Source: Euglena gracilis
Taxonomy: Eukaryota > Euglenida > Euglenophyceae > Euglenales
Reading direction: 5' to 3'
Length of the DNA stretch: 64,000 nt
NCBI GenBank assembly: GCA_039621445.1
Contig: CP154956.1
Coordinates: 64,372,257-64,436,256 of the forward strand
A program made the position numbers and the translations under genes. Shown piece by piece: positions 39,431 to 50,971 of the stretch (the first letter of the stretch is position 1; each line of letters begins with the position of its first letter). The notes under the pieces were generated by a model. The model had not been told where the DNA came from, searched no databases, and saw only the letters and a program-made list of their open reading frames with translations.

Positions 39431-39729
39431 AAGAATGGAAATCAACTACACATGGGATACTAGTGGAAATCTGTGAAAATTGCAAACGCGAACATCTGGA
39501 AAAAAAGATCACCTGGAAAAAGATCGCCACTGACCGGGGGGGGGGTGGTCGTTGGACAAAGCCAGTCGTTGGACAAGGGGGGGGGAGGTATAAAATTTGT
39601 GGCGGTTAGCACCGAATTTTTTTTGGCTGACCCAAACAGTCAACGGACCCTGGGGGGGGCACCCCGGCTGGGGACTGCTGGCTGGAAAAAAAAGGAGCTG
39701 GCTGGGCGGGGCCCGCCAGCGGCACAGGG

Positions 39730-39869
39730 GCGGGGCCGGCGGAGCTGCTGCTGGCGCCGTGGCGGAAGGGGAACGTGCTGGAGGCGAGGGGGGCGTCCCC
39801 GTCGTCCCCGCCGCCGGCGGTGTGCACCGAGAACTCCGAGGACGGCTGGACGAAGCGCTTCGGCACCTG
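39730..39869 (-). CDS. Candidate internal exon, low-complexity protein
   Basis: The minus strand reads QVPKRFVQPSSEFSVHTAGG, then GDDGDAPLASSTFPFRHG and a serine stretch. It lies between two exons of similar style on the same strand, so likely the same gene. Disordered; family unknown. Confidence 0.5.
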
Positions 39870-40710
39870 CGCCGGCGGGGCGGGGCAGCTGGGGTGGGGG
39901 GCAGGCAGCGCGGAGGCCAGGGGGGCCGACGGGGGCGCAGGGAACGGGGGGCAGGGGGTAGCCCCGGCCAGCAGGGGAGCATCTCATGAGGTGAGCGGGG
40001 CCGGTTTCCCGCCGGCCCGCAGGGACCTCCCCTCCCTGGTCCCGCCTTAGAAATCCCTCTGGTCCGGAGAAGTTGACGCCCAGCTGTGTGGCGGAGTGTG
40101 TTGCCCCCCGGAGTGTGTTGCCTGTGGTTCCACCAACACGGACTGCCCGATGCATGGGTGCCCTCAAGCCCTTTTGAAATCCTTTGAAACTTCCCACAAC
40201 GCCCGGCCCCCAACTGCTGGATCGGTGGAAACAAAGGGACCCAGGGACCCCTTGGACCCGGGGGGGGGGGGGGGCAAGAGGGGAGGGGCAGCCGGCTGGC
40301 AGCTGGACTCCGAGGGTACCCGAAATATGGCAAAAAAATCCAAATCCGGCTGGGTTGGGATTTTTAGCCAAAAAATTTGAGGTGAACCCCCACACCCTTC
40401 AAAAGAAGCATCTTTGGCTATTTTTGACCTCCTTTTTGAAAACTTGTGGCGCTTTGGGTCAATTTTTTTTTCGGAGCAGCCCGGCTTTGCCGGAATGCCC
40501 AAACTTTCAGCAGACCTTGGGGAGGAAGCCCTGCCGGGAGCTGCTGGCTGGAAATAAAGTTGCCAGCAGGCAGGACCTCCTCCTGCTCCTCCTCCTCCTC
40601 CGCTCCGCAGGAGACCCAGGGGTGACGTCACCCCCAGGCTTAAGAAAAACCCTGCTCGGGACACGGGCTGGAGGGCGGGGCTGGGGCCAGGACAGGGGTT
40701 GGGACACACT

Positions 40711-40956
40711 TTGGCCCCGGCGGACTGCGCCCGGCCCTTGGTCAGCATCCCGGCGCTGCGCAGCGGCGGGGCGGAGCGGGGCTTCAGCGCGGCCGAGGGG
40801 TTGGCCATGCGGTAGGCGGGCTCCGCCGGGGGCGGGTAGGAGGCGCCCAGCGGCCCGCCGGGGACCCCGCTGGCCATGGGCGCCGCGCTGGGGGGGCCCT
40901 CCGGGGAGCTCTCCGGGTCGGGGAACTGCTGCTGGTCCTGCTGGGCGGCGTCCCAG
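40711..40956 (-). CDS. Candidate internal exon, Pro/Ala/Gln-rich protein
   Basis: The minus strand reads WDAAQQDQQQFPDPESSPEG, then a PPSAAPMASG region and AEPAYRMANPSAALKPRSAP, LRSAGMLTKGRAQSAGAK. Reads as intrinsically disordered protein. Same strand and style as the exons at 39.8 and 38.8 kb. Confidence 0.5.
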
Positions 40957-41555
40957 CCACCCCGCGGCCGGGGACACGGAGGGTGGGGCCAACGGGGCTT
41001 TGTGGAAAGGCCTTCTCAGAGCGGTGCGTAAGCAAAAAAACTCCCCTTCCACACAAACTCATTCCACGCAAACTCCAATTAAAAAAAAATGGGCATCTTT
41101 TGGCGAAAAACGGGTCAACGTCGGCGGAAACAGTGATTTCTGGCGTCTCTTTCGCCATTCGCCCAAAAGCGCCAAAAATTGTGTTTCCCGAAATTTTGAC
41201 TTTGACCCCTTCAAATGGACTGGCAGTTGACCCTGAGGCACCAAAGTCGTCAGTCCAAAAAAAGAAACCATCCCATGTGGACCGCGCGGGGGGCATGGTT
41301 TGAGCCCCCCTCCCCAGAGATGCAGGGGCCACGCCTCCTTCTCACGACCTCAGTGCTCCACTTTGGGGTCTTTGTCCCTAGCAGGCGTCCCCCCGCCTCC
41401 TGGAGTTCAGTTTTGGGTCCTGGCTCCGACACAGGCAATTCCAAATGGCCACACCGTCAGGCCTCCGGTGCTTTCGATGCAGGGGGGGGGGGGCATAAGA
41501 CTTCCCGCCCCAAAACCAGTGGGGGGGGGGTCGAAAACTCTCTCCCCCCAACCTG

Positions 41556-42375
41556 CAGGGATCCTCACACGTCCGTGCTGGCCGAGGCCAAAATGTATCC
41601 GTGATTTTCGGTGATTTTCCGTGATTTTCCGTGAATTTCCTGTTTCCGGAAAAGGTCAAAGGCCACATTCCATTCTGCACTGGAGCCATATTTGGGTGGT
41701 TGTGGCAGCAGATCGTTTCTCCATAATATAGTCCTGGAGATCCCCCAGTTCCTATTCACACCTGTATATGAAAATAAAAAAACGTACAGGAGGGGAAAAA
41801 ACAACCTTTTGTCCTTGAATTTTTTTCTTGATTGCCCTTAAATGGGTTGCCAAAACCCTGTCAGCAGACCGATATAGCGATTGACCCTTCCGCATGCAGC
41901 CTGGGCGGGAAGGTGGAAGGTCATAAAACCCAGACGCCCTCAACTTGTGTGTATTTTTGGAGAACACGTCTGATGCTTTCGAGGTCCAATTTTGTGACCG
42001 GGAGACCAGAATGGAGGAAAACGGCCACAAAATCAGTGTGATTGTCTGGGTGAGGTTTTGTTTCTTCACCGACTCCCGAAAATCCAACTGCTTCAGTGGG
42101 GTGTCCTGGCTAGGAAGAAAAATTACAAAAAAAATGAATTGGACGACATTGTCTGTTTGGAAAGGCAGAGAATAAGCAAAGCATCCCATCAAAATGTGTC
42201 TGCACAAACAAAACACATTCAAAAAAAGACCAATTTTTTTTTCTGAACCCTCCTCCTCATCCGTGAATTTCCGTGATTTTCCGTGATTTCCGTGAAAATG
42301 GCCTTCCGCCCACTTCCGTGATCCTCCATGAATTTCCGTGAATTTCCTTTTCAGGACGTGTGAGGATCCCTGGTT
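41556..42375. mobile_element. 820-bp foldback/MITE-like element with 19-bp terminal repeats
   Basis: CAGGGATCCTCACACGTCC at 41,556-41,574 is the perfect inverse complement of 42,354-42,372. The element plus GTT is flanked by a 7-bp direct repeat CAACCTG (41,549-41,555 and 42,376-42,382). Both subterminal regions carry tandem TCCGTGATTTTCCGTGAATT units (41,597-41,640 and 42,258-42,350). No protein is encoded. Direct repeat plus complementary ends starting CAG and ending CTG is also the layout of the nonconventional introns in this window. Confidence 0.75.
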
Positions 42376-42382
42376 CAACCTG

Positions 42383-43447
42383 TCTTCAGCACCCTGCTCC
42401 TCCTCTCGGGGTACAACGTTTCTTTGGGTGGGACCCCTCCCCCGCCCACCACCAGGCTGAATCGAACGAACTCCAAGGGGGTCTTGGAGTGTCCTGTCAG
42501 GAGGCACTATAACTTCCCCCTAAGGGGGGTCAGTTCCTGGTCACGGGCTGAAATGTGCTCAAAGGGGCTTTCTTTGGGCTTCCGGTGCCTTTGGCGCCGG
42601 AGTCCTGGCAAGTCACTTCAGCTCAATTTGACCCTTTTTTGGGACAATTATCGGCCACCATTTTGGACCATGTGCTTTTGCCATTCATTTCTGCCTTCAT
42701 TTTCGGCGTGAAGCACTGAAAAAAAGCTTGACCTAAATTTGACATCCCAAACGTCCATTTTTTGCATTTTTTGGGGGGGATGAAGCATTTTTGCGCCATT
42801 TTGGACCATTTTGGGCGAGATCAGCCTTTGGTTATTTGGGCCATTTTGCCATCTCATACTCATCCCATTTGGTTAAAAATGGCCAAAGAAAACCCTGTCT
42901 CCGCTTTCCACTGCAATTTGACTAGCAAAGGGACGTGTTCATGGGCCACAAATTAAACAAACAAAGATCTGCTCGAGAAACACAGCCGGTGTGACCCAGA
43001 TCGAGGAATTGGTCTAATGCAGGTGCTCATTTGCAAAAACAAATTTTCGTTTGAGAATAACTTATGCAATAATTCCCCCATGTGCAACGTCCGGTAACCT
43101 TTGCCCTCCAACCTCCACTCGCCCAAAGACCCCCCCTGTGTCTAACAACCACCCCTACCCCCCGGTAGGACACCTTCCCCAAGGTTTGGCGGTCTGCGGA
43201 AGTGAACTTGTCTGACGACCGACCACTGATGGGAGGTCGGACGCCTTTTTGGTCAGAGCCCTACGTTCAACGAAAACGTAAACAGCATACCTTGAAACTG
43301 GCTTGAGCAATGTCCCTGATGTCCCCGAACACCCCCCCCCCCCAGGGGATTGGCCTGGACCTGGTCGATGGGGGGAGACCATTTGTTAAAAGTGGTGAGG
43401 GTGCAGAGGATGATTCAGGACCCGGGGGGGGGCAAAAACAACCCCGC
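42383..43447. other. No gene supported
   Basis: AT-balanced sequence with 'ccattttggacc' repeat traces (42,650-42,860). No exon seen. Confidence 0.45.
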
Positions 43448-43530
43448 CAGCCGTGGGGCGGGCTTCGTTCACGAAGCGGATCCGCTCCGGCTGGCGCTCG
43501 CGGGGCTCCGGGGCTGTCTGCGGCCGACGG
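43448..43530 (-). CDS. Weak candidate exon
   Basis: The minus strand reads RRPQTAPEPRERQPERIRFV, then NEARPTAGGV. GC-rich codons and C/G runs on both sides, but short and basic. Family unknown. Confidence 0.3.
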
Positions 43531-44149
43531 GGTGGGCCGGTGGCGGGCTGTGGCGCTGGCTTCGCCCCCTCCCCCCTCCCCCCAGCCAACAGTTTGCCTC
43601 GGCCCCAAACCAGCCACTGCAGTCGCGTGGAGGGGGGGCAACCCCTCGGTGCCAGTGCACTTCAACAATGTGCCCAGCTCCACTGAACAGCCAAGCGTTG
43701 CAAATTGGCAATTAATTAAAGCAATTAAACCAGCGCACTGCCTCCCTTATCATTTCGGTTGGCACATGGGCGAGACTCTTATCACAGCTTCTCAGTTTTC
43801 GACTGGATGACTCTTCAGAGTCATCCAGGCGAATCAATCCAGAGGCATTCAGAGTCCGGATCCCTGCCGCTCAAAAAACACAAAATTGAGGGTAAACCCC
43901 AACTTGTGGCCCGGCTCAGATGAGACTGCATGGAAAAAAGCCTTTCTGGACACTGCGACGCAAGATATGGGCAAAACAATACAACGTGACTCGGCAAACC
44001 AAATTCACAAACTGTTATGTCCTCCGCAACAGACCCAGACCATACCCCTAACCCCAAATGATGCACCCAAAAACGTGACTTTTTAGGCGCAGCTTGGTGG
44101 AGCCCACCTGAGCACAAAAGAAAGCAAGTCAGACCCACCCGCCTCAAAG

Positions 44150-44245
44150 ACACATCGGTGCCAATGGCATTCATGAAAGTCCAAACACTCCCACTCTTGG
44201 GTTGCAGAAGTTCCACGGCCCTCTTCCCATCAGGGCATTTCTTAA
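44150..44245 (-). CDS. Weak candidate exon
   Basis: The minus strand reads KKCPDGKRAVELLQPKSGSV, then WTFMNAIGTDVSLRRVGL. Protein-like and in one frame, although codon use is less GC-biased than the other exons. Family unknown. Confidence 0.33.
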
Positions 44246-46079
44246 GGACCCCCTGGGGTGGGGGGGCTGGACTGAAAAGATTTTCGGCGCGAAAATTTAG
44301 CTGAAAAAATGCATCCCATCTGGATTTTGGGCTTTTTTTGCCTGTTTTCGGGTTCCAGCCGGGTCCAGCCCAGCAGTCGGGTTCGAACCACCTCCCTGGA
44401 CCATCACGGCTTCGCCGGGCTGCAAGACATTTATTACCAGTCGACCCCCCCCCCCCTGGGGGGTCTGCAGCCTGACTGGGAGCTGCTGGCTGGCTGGCCG
44501 GACCCCCCCCCCCGGGGTTAGGGTGGGGTCCGGCTTAAGAAATTCCCTGTTCCCATGGGGGATGCCTAAAAAACGGTGCGGCACCACTGGGGCACCGCTT
44601 GACACCGCTTGACGACAAACTTTGTTTCTTTAGGGGAGGTCGTTGCAATGTTATCTTGATGGTGTGCACGATGCAGTGATGGTGTGCAGTTGTCATACGT
44701 TGCAATTTTTTCAGCGTGATTGATCGGGTTGATCAAATAATTTTGTCAGACGTGACTTCATATGTTTCCCACAAAAGAATCACCTGGCCAAAGGTTCCCG
44801 GCCAAGCGGTGTCAAGCGGTGCCCCAGCGGTGCCGCACCGCTTTTTGGGCATCCCCATGCACTCCGGCCACTCACCCCCCAGGCAATGGCCAAGGCCCGG
44901 CTGTCAGGCTCCTTACGGATGAACCACCTCTTGACCCCTGCGAACATGAGGCGCGCTGCCGGGCCGGGCTTGGGTGGCGCAACGGGCTACGGGCCGGGCC
45001 GCCGGGCACTCTCAGACCATGCGCTGCGGTGGGAGGGAGAAGAGCGGTCCGGCCGAGATATGGTCCACGCTCTGATGCGCAGGGACGTCGGCCCAACGCT
45101 GTGAACAGCCCGCACAGTGAGCGTCGGTCGTTACCGAAAGTTTGGGTGTGTTGGCTGATGAAGCCATGCGTTTGACCCACCCAAAAGTAATTTGCCCTGC
45201 AAAATTACTCGACCGTACCCCCTCTCCCAATGTAAGGCCTCCCAAATATAAAGCCCAGGGGTTTTGCTGCCCAAATATAAAGCCCCAATGTAAAGCCTGC
45301 CAATGGTGTCATACAGGAAAAGCAGATTTTTGGTGGATATAACAACCTTCCAGCAGAATTCCTCCATTTTGGGCTTTTTTGGAAAAAAGCAGGTGCACAA
45401 CCAAATTTTGGTATACAATTGGTGTTTGACTGTATTTGAAAGCCGCCAAAGTTTGTACAGACCGCCCAGAAATATTCTTCCCCCAAATATAAAGCCCCCC
45501 CCCCTTTAGAGTCTTGAAATCCCGCCCGAATATAAAGCGCCAGAGGGTTTATTTTGGGGGGGGTTAATACCCCCAGAAGCACCATGCAAAGGAATGCGCA
45601 ATGCGTGGTCGCTGCGTCTGGCAATGGGGGCAGTGGGGGCAGCGGAGTAGCTCACCAGAAGCGGGGGGCTAAACCCCCACTTATAATCCAGGTTTTGAAT
45701 GGTGCTGAGCTCTTAATGGGACTTGCACATACTGGACGGCCAAAAAAACCTAGCATTGCAAGTTTCAGGTTTCACATGATGATGCGCTGGGGGGGGGGGG
45801 TGGAAATATGCTCGTTTTCGGCTCAAAAACAGGTTTTCCGGGTCCGGGAGGCCAAAAAAACATCGTTTCGGGCAATTTTTTTGCGACTTTTTTGACCCGT
45901 TTTAGACCCAAAGTCAATGGGTTTCGGGCCAAAAACGGGGGGCCAGGGGGGGGGGTTGAAAACCGCTCATTTTGGGCTCGAAAACAGGTTTTCCGGGTCC
46001 GGGAGGTCAAAAAACATCGTTTCGGACATTTTTTTCGCTTTTTTTCCGCCTGTTTTGACCCGAAAATGGCCAAAAACGG
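44246..46079. other. No confident gene; R4 traces and 'aatataaagcccc' repeats
   Basis: 44,450-44,530 is R4. 44,880-45,110 is GC-rich and open in several frames on both strands, so I cannot choose one. 45,230-45,560 contains repeated CCAAATATAAAGCCC units. Confidence 0.45.
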
Positions 46080-46945
46080 CTAAGTCAAACAGACCAAAAC
46101 TGTACAAATGGCCAAAATCGGCCGAAAAATGGCCGTAACTCGGGCTGGGCTGGAAGTTGCAGGAAAATCAAAATAGGGTTAGATAGGGGTTCCAAGGGCT
46201 TCAATTAGGTCGCCGGACATTTCCTTTGATTTTGCTTCATTTCCGAGATATTTTGGAAACATCGGTTTTTTGACCCCGAAAATGGCCCAAAATGGCCCCT
46301 AAAATGCGGCAAAATTGGCCAGAAAATGGCCGTAACTCGGGCTACACGAAGAGTTGGGGGAAAAATAAACCATGGTGGGATAGGGCATTCCAAGGGCTTC
46401 ATTTTTGGTCTCAGACAATTTCTTTGATTTTGCTTCACTGTGGAGATATTTTGAAAAAAACTGATTTTTTTGGCCCAAAAACGGCCCCCAAAAAACGCCC
46501 CAAAATGGCTGTTTTGGGCCGCAAAAGCGCGCCGGAACACGGGCCAGGCGTGTCGGCGGCCAAAACGGCGAACGGGTGGGATAGAGGGCCTCCGGGAGTG
46601 CATTTCATCAGACGTACGTTTTCTCGAGATATTCTGGAAAAGTCGATTTTTTGGCCGATTTTTTGACCCCGGTGAAATGGGGGGGGGGGGCGGGCCAACC
46701 TTCCCAGTTTGCACCCCTTCGCGGCTGAATAACTCGGGCCTGGCGGGGTCAAACAGAGGTGATTCAGAAACTAGAAATCCAGTCGCTCGCGACTGAAAAC
46801 AAAATTCCCGGAATCGGCCTGGGATCATGGTGATAATCCGCCGGTTCCCGAGGTGGCCCCGACCAGGGGGGGTTGGACCCCCCCTTTTGCCCAGGGGTAA
46901 GCTTCGCTCTTAACCATAAAGGGATAAGAGCTCAGCGACCCCCTA
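46080..46945 (-). repeat. Interspersed repeat R1, copy 3 (inverted)
   Basis: The best match to 4715-5530. On the minus strand it keeps a 207-codon frame whose peptides (for example PWFIFPPTLRVARVTAIF) resemble those of copy 1 (PWFTFPATLRVARVTAIF). The modules containing GGCCGTAACTCGGGCT repeat internally two or three times. Transposon-derived; coding status unproven. Confidence 0.72.
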
Positions 46946-48087
46946 GGGTATATAGGACCTGGTTTGGTTGGTCAGCCGAAGGGGGGGTTATAGTGGGGGG
47001 GGGTTGTAAGTCAAGGAATCGTTGGTGAAATTCTGACCCCCCAAAATGACCCCGAAACCCCCTCAAATTAGCAATTATCGGCAAATTTTGTCAAAGATGG
47101 CATTTTTGATGATGGGTGGTCTCAAAAAGTTGCCAAAAAACATTTTTTTGTGTGGTTTGCGGAAAAAATCGTCCCCAGTGGCTTTCATTTTTCTTCCCCA
47201 GGCAGTAAAGGTTTGGTTGGCAGGCCCGAGGGGGGGATTTATAAATGGGGGGGGGGTTTAGACAGTGCTCACCCTCAACCACCCAGGGCGGACCCCGGGC
47301 TCTTTCTAATTCAAGCTCCAAGGGAGCAAAATTCCATGAAACACCATTTTCTTAAACACTCCTCAGAAAGAATGCGGGCAGAGTCCATACAATCCTCCTC
47401 ATGAATGTCACAGAGCCTTACAGAGCAACAAAAGTTAGTGTTTTTTTTGCATAATTGGCATTTTAGGAGCAGTTTTGCAGCTTCGATTTTTTTTTTACCC
47501 AGTTCGGCTGCCAATTCAGGCTGTTCCCCATTGGGGGGGGAGTGAGCAAGCAACCTTTTCTCCAGCCAGCCCAAAATTTCCAGCCTCTGAGCTGCATCCC
47601 CCCGAGGGTCGGTAAGCGACGCCCTGGATCCATGCAAATTTTTCCAAACGGGAATCCCCTGCAGCGAGCCCCCCCCCCTCCCGTGTTTGCGGCCGTCACT
47701 GTGGCCCCCAGGTGGTGCCACCCAGGATAGCAAAAAACTTCATCCCAAATTTCAGCTGGCCGGCCCTATTCCACCCATTTTTGTCCATGTTTGGGCCATT
47801 TTCGCACCGCCCTAAGCCGAAAAATACGCAACCGTCTAGCGACCCTTCAGGTGGCTGCAAATGGCATTGCTGGGGGGGGGGCGTTTGCGGGATGGAAAAA
47901 TGCTGCGCAATGCGCAATGGAAAAAAAGATGAAATGCAAGTGTTTGGAGCAAGAGTGCACGGGGGGCTTCAAGGACCCAAGGCGTTGTCCGTTGTCCGAG
48001 GTGTCAATGGCTGGGCTGGCTGGCCAGTGGAAGGTTCTTGTCTCTGCACCATAGCTAGACCCGATTACGAGGGAGGGGGGGAGGTCG
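46946..48087. other. No gene supported; inverted R4 repeat
   Basis: 47,540-47,650 is an inverted R4 copy. Otherwise AT-balanced with C/G runs. Confidence 0.45.
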
Positions 48088-48180
48088 TCAGGCGGAGGGG
48101 CCCTTCAGGATGGCCCCCAGCTCCCCCTTGCCATGCAGGTCGCTGAGAATGTCCCCGGCGGGGCGGGCCGGGACTCCCGG
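48088..48180 (-). CDS. Candidate terminal exon, unassigned
   Basis: The minus strand reads GVPARPAGDILSDLHGKGEL, then GAILKGPSA and a stop at 48,088-48,090. It sits about 390 bp outside the left end of the large element, with its upstream side facing the insertion, so its gene may span or be interrupted by the element. Family unknown. Confidence 0.38.
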   Translation of the reverse strand, partial: PGVPARPAGDILSDLHGKGELGAILKGPSA

Positions 48181-48540
48181 ACTGGACTGACCCCCCCCCC
48201 CGACGTTTGGCGATGTCGCGGCAGCCAATACCCCTCTCCCTTCGCCACTCAGGACCAGGCCCATGCCCCCCTCCCCATGGCCCACTCAACACTGGTCTGG
48301 CGGCCGGAAGGAGACCAGAACCTCCTGTCCAGGGCAGCCCTGAGGCAGCAACGTATGCCAACTCCACAGGGGAACGGCGATATTTTGGCAAAAACCGGTT
48401 GACTTTGGGTTCATGGTTCATGTGGGAAAAAATCATTTTTCTCAGCTATTCAACTTTTGACCCCATTCGACCTCCGGACCAGCGTTGGTTGGCCCTCAGG
48501 CCTGAGGACCGTCTTGGAGGGGGAAAAAAAGGCAGAGTCC

Positions 48541-48572
48541 CCCCCCCCTCCCCCCCCCCCCCCCCCCCCCCC
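48541..48572. repeat. Poly-C tract at the insertion site
   Basis: An almost pure C run directly abutting the left target duplication of the large element. Confidence 0.95.
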
Positions 48573-48575
48573 AAG
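48571..48575. repeat. Target-site duplication, left copy (CCAAG)
   Basis: Identical to 59,518-59,522; directly abuts the terminal inverted repeat. Confidence 0.8.
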
Positions 48576-48597
48576 CTTAGGAGGCATAAACTGCCCA
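48576..48597 (+). repeat. Left terminal inverted repeat, 22 bp
   Basis: Begins CTTAGGAGGCATAAA. Perfect inverse complement of 59,496-59,517. Confidence 0.9.
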
Positions 48598-50900
48598 TGA
48601 TAAAATTGACTGAAGTGCCACCCAAAACGCCAGAAAAATACCGCAAAAAAGAGCCAAAATTTTCGAGTAACGCATCAGATTGAAAAATTTACACCCATTT
48701 TGGCTGCAGAACTAATGAAGCGGAAAACCGCTTCATTGATTTCCGAAATTTAATTTTTACCAGAATTACAGGTAAACGCGATCCAGCAGAAAAATGATGA
48801 AAAAGATACTAAAATCACAACCAACGAACGATGACCCACGTCCGTAAGACACAGAGGTGGGGAAACTGAATATATACGTAGCAATAACTGCATGTAAGGA
48901 AGACAGCCGCATACGAAAGAAAAAAACGGAAAATCTATAATGAAGCGTAATAACGCTTCATCGACACCCACAGCCGTGATATTCCGCGGCGTGTAACCGT
49001 TTCAGATGCAGCAGTATCGCATGCACTTTTAGGACACGCCTGATAAAAAGGAGGAGAGACCACGTGATCCACTCTGCCTTGGTGTCGGTTCTTCCTGTGG
49101 GCTGCCGGGGCCGCAAGCGGCGGAAGCAGGCACCCGGCAGCCCCGTGGCTCCCCGCCTTGCACTGACTGAGACAGAACGTTTTTCGGCTTAAACTGCATA
49201 CGGAGCGAACATATGACATTCGCGGTGCAGGTTACGGTTAAGTGGTTGTATTATACGCGCAACACATGCGTAGGTCCAGTTAAAAGCAGTAACTGAACAC
49301 GAAGGAAGCGGTTTCGCTTTCTTTGCACATAATTGACAAATTTTCACAAAAAGGGGAGAGACTGGACCGGGTCCAATTCACCTCCCCGGACCCCTGAACG
49401 GTGCCCGGCCGTCAGGGGTTCGGTTACGGCTTTTGCTGGACCAGGCAGGCGATCGTACAGCCCAGGCTCCCCACCCAAGGCGGCACACAAAAGTTACCTA
49501 GCATACGATGTGTCTTGTGAAATGAACTTCATGGTTCAATCAGACGTTAAACGGTTAACAGCATCGCGCACCGCATTGAAACCTTTTGTGGCGGGCCTCA
49601 GAATGAAGTGGTTGATTACACAGGAAGCGGTTTTACGCTTCATTTTAAGAATGTTCAATGTCACTCGCGAGGTACTTAACTGTTTACCGGTTGCATGTAC
49701 CATCAACAGCATAACAGTACTACAGTTAGTATCCACCTTGAAGAATGCGGTTAATGCGGTGGACTGAAGCCAAGACTGGTTCGCTGCTACTCGTTGTGCG
49801 AATACCTCATCGATCAGTACGTCACTTGAGCTGCGTTCATCGAGGCCGTGAGAAGTCCTCTGCAGACATGACCTTGACGGAGTTTTTATGTGGAGAGTCT
49901 GCAACAGGACGATTTTATTTCCCCAACAAATGAAAATGAAGCGGAAAACCGCTTCGCCTACAACTGGAATCGCGATGATGTCTGGTCATACCGAGTTTGT
50001 GACCACAAACTACTGAACAGTCCAATCCTCACGCATTTAGGTGTTTTAACTGAACGTGGTCTGTGGGCTGCCGCTGGCAATGGCCAGCAAAGGCCGTATG
50101 TGGCGGGGACTGCCCACCCCCTCCACGTACTGTCTGTGGTTCCCTACCAGTGACAGCCTCCTTTTTGCTATCTCTGGAGTGAGCGGAAATCCGCTTCCTT
50201 CACACGTACCGCGACGTGTGGGTAGCGACTGTGATCACGCAGGCAGTCGTCTTCGTCAGCACAGAACATGTCTTTACTTTGGTGATCGACGTTTGTTCTC
50301 TGGGGAGCTGCGGAGTAACATTGGCGTGGACAGCTGCAGAAACACAGAAGACGCTTCTATACCGAGATCAAGATACTACATACAACCGCGACTGTTTGCG
50401 TTTCATTGCTGAGTCCGCAGGGTTGAGTAGTGACTGTGATCACCGCAGGCAGTCAAGCATACGTGGGTAGTGACTGTGATCACGCAGGCAGTCGTACTGA
50501 AAAAAATACACAGTTATTTCAAATTGCGCCAGACTGGGAAGCGTTTTTGCGCTTCATAACAGAAAAGCCAGAAAAAATGCTAAAATCCAACCCTACATTT
50601 CTAAATCGCGAGGTTTCTAACCGACGTAAACTGGCAGTTGTACCACCAACCACATCAATTCATCACAAGTTCCCAGGTAATCGTGTTTTGGGAAGGATTT
50701 TACCTGACATCGCGCTCTGGATGCGCCCAATTTGAGTGAACAACGTCCTGTTGCATCCCCCGTTTCAAAATCAAAAATACCCTTACGAAATAGCACCAGA
50801 AAAATACCACTACAGTACGTATGAAGCGTAAAACCGCTTCATTTTAAACGTAAATTTACGAAACATATTGTATTTGATGTTATATAAACATGAGATCATA
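48598..50900. other. Left leader of the element: hairpins, no confident gene
   Basis: About 2.3 kb with eight hairpin palindromes, two larger GC-rich stem-loops (arms 49,099-49,109/49,133-49,143, and 49,389-49,397/49,412-49,420) and three 33-bp direct repeats. Short GC-rich patches (49,080-49,160, 49,760-49,850, 50,045-50,150) may be small exons, on either strand, but none reads as recognisable protein. It may be a regulatory or replication region. Confidence 0.5.
50218..50495. repeat. Three 33-bp repeats containing palindrome GTGATCAC
   Basis: Copies at 50,218-50,250, about 50,423-50,455 (diverged) and 50,463-50,495. Core: GACTGTGATCACGCAGGCAG. The first and third differ at one base. Each holds the 8-bp palindrome GTGATCAC and lies between hairpin copies, upstream of gene A. 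Confidence 0.8.
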
Positions 50901-50971
50901 CAAGGAAGCGGTTTTCCGCTTCCTGTCGTATCAGAATACAAACAGTATCTGTCCATTGAAACAGAGAACAC

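Noticed and set aside
44872-45180. GC-rich patch open on both strands
   Set aside because: Three frames are equally plausible and none shows motifs or exon-like boundaries; I could not choose one.
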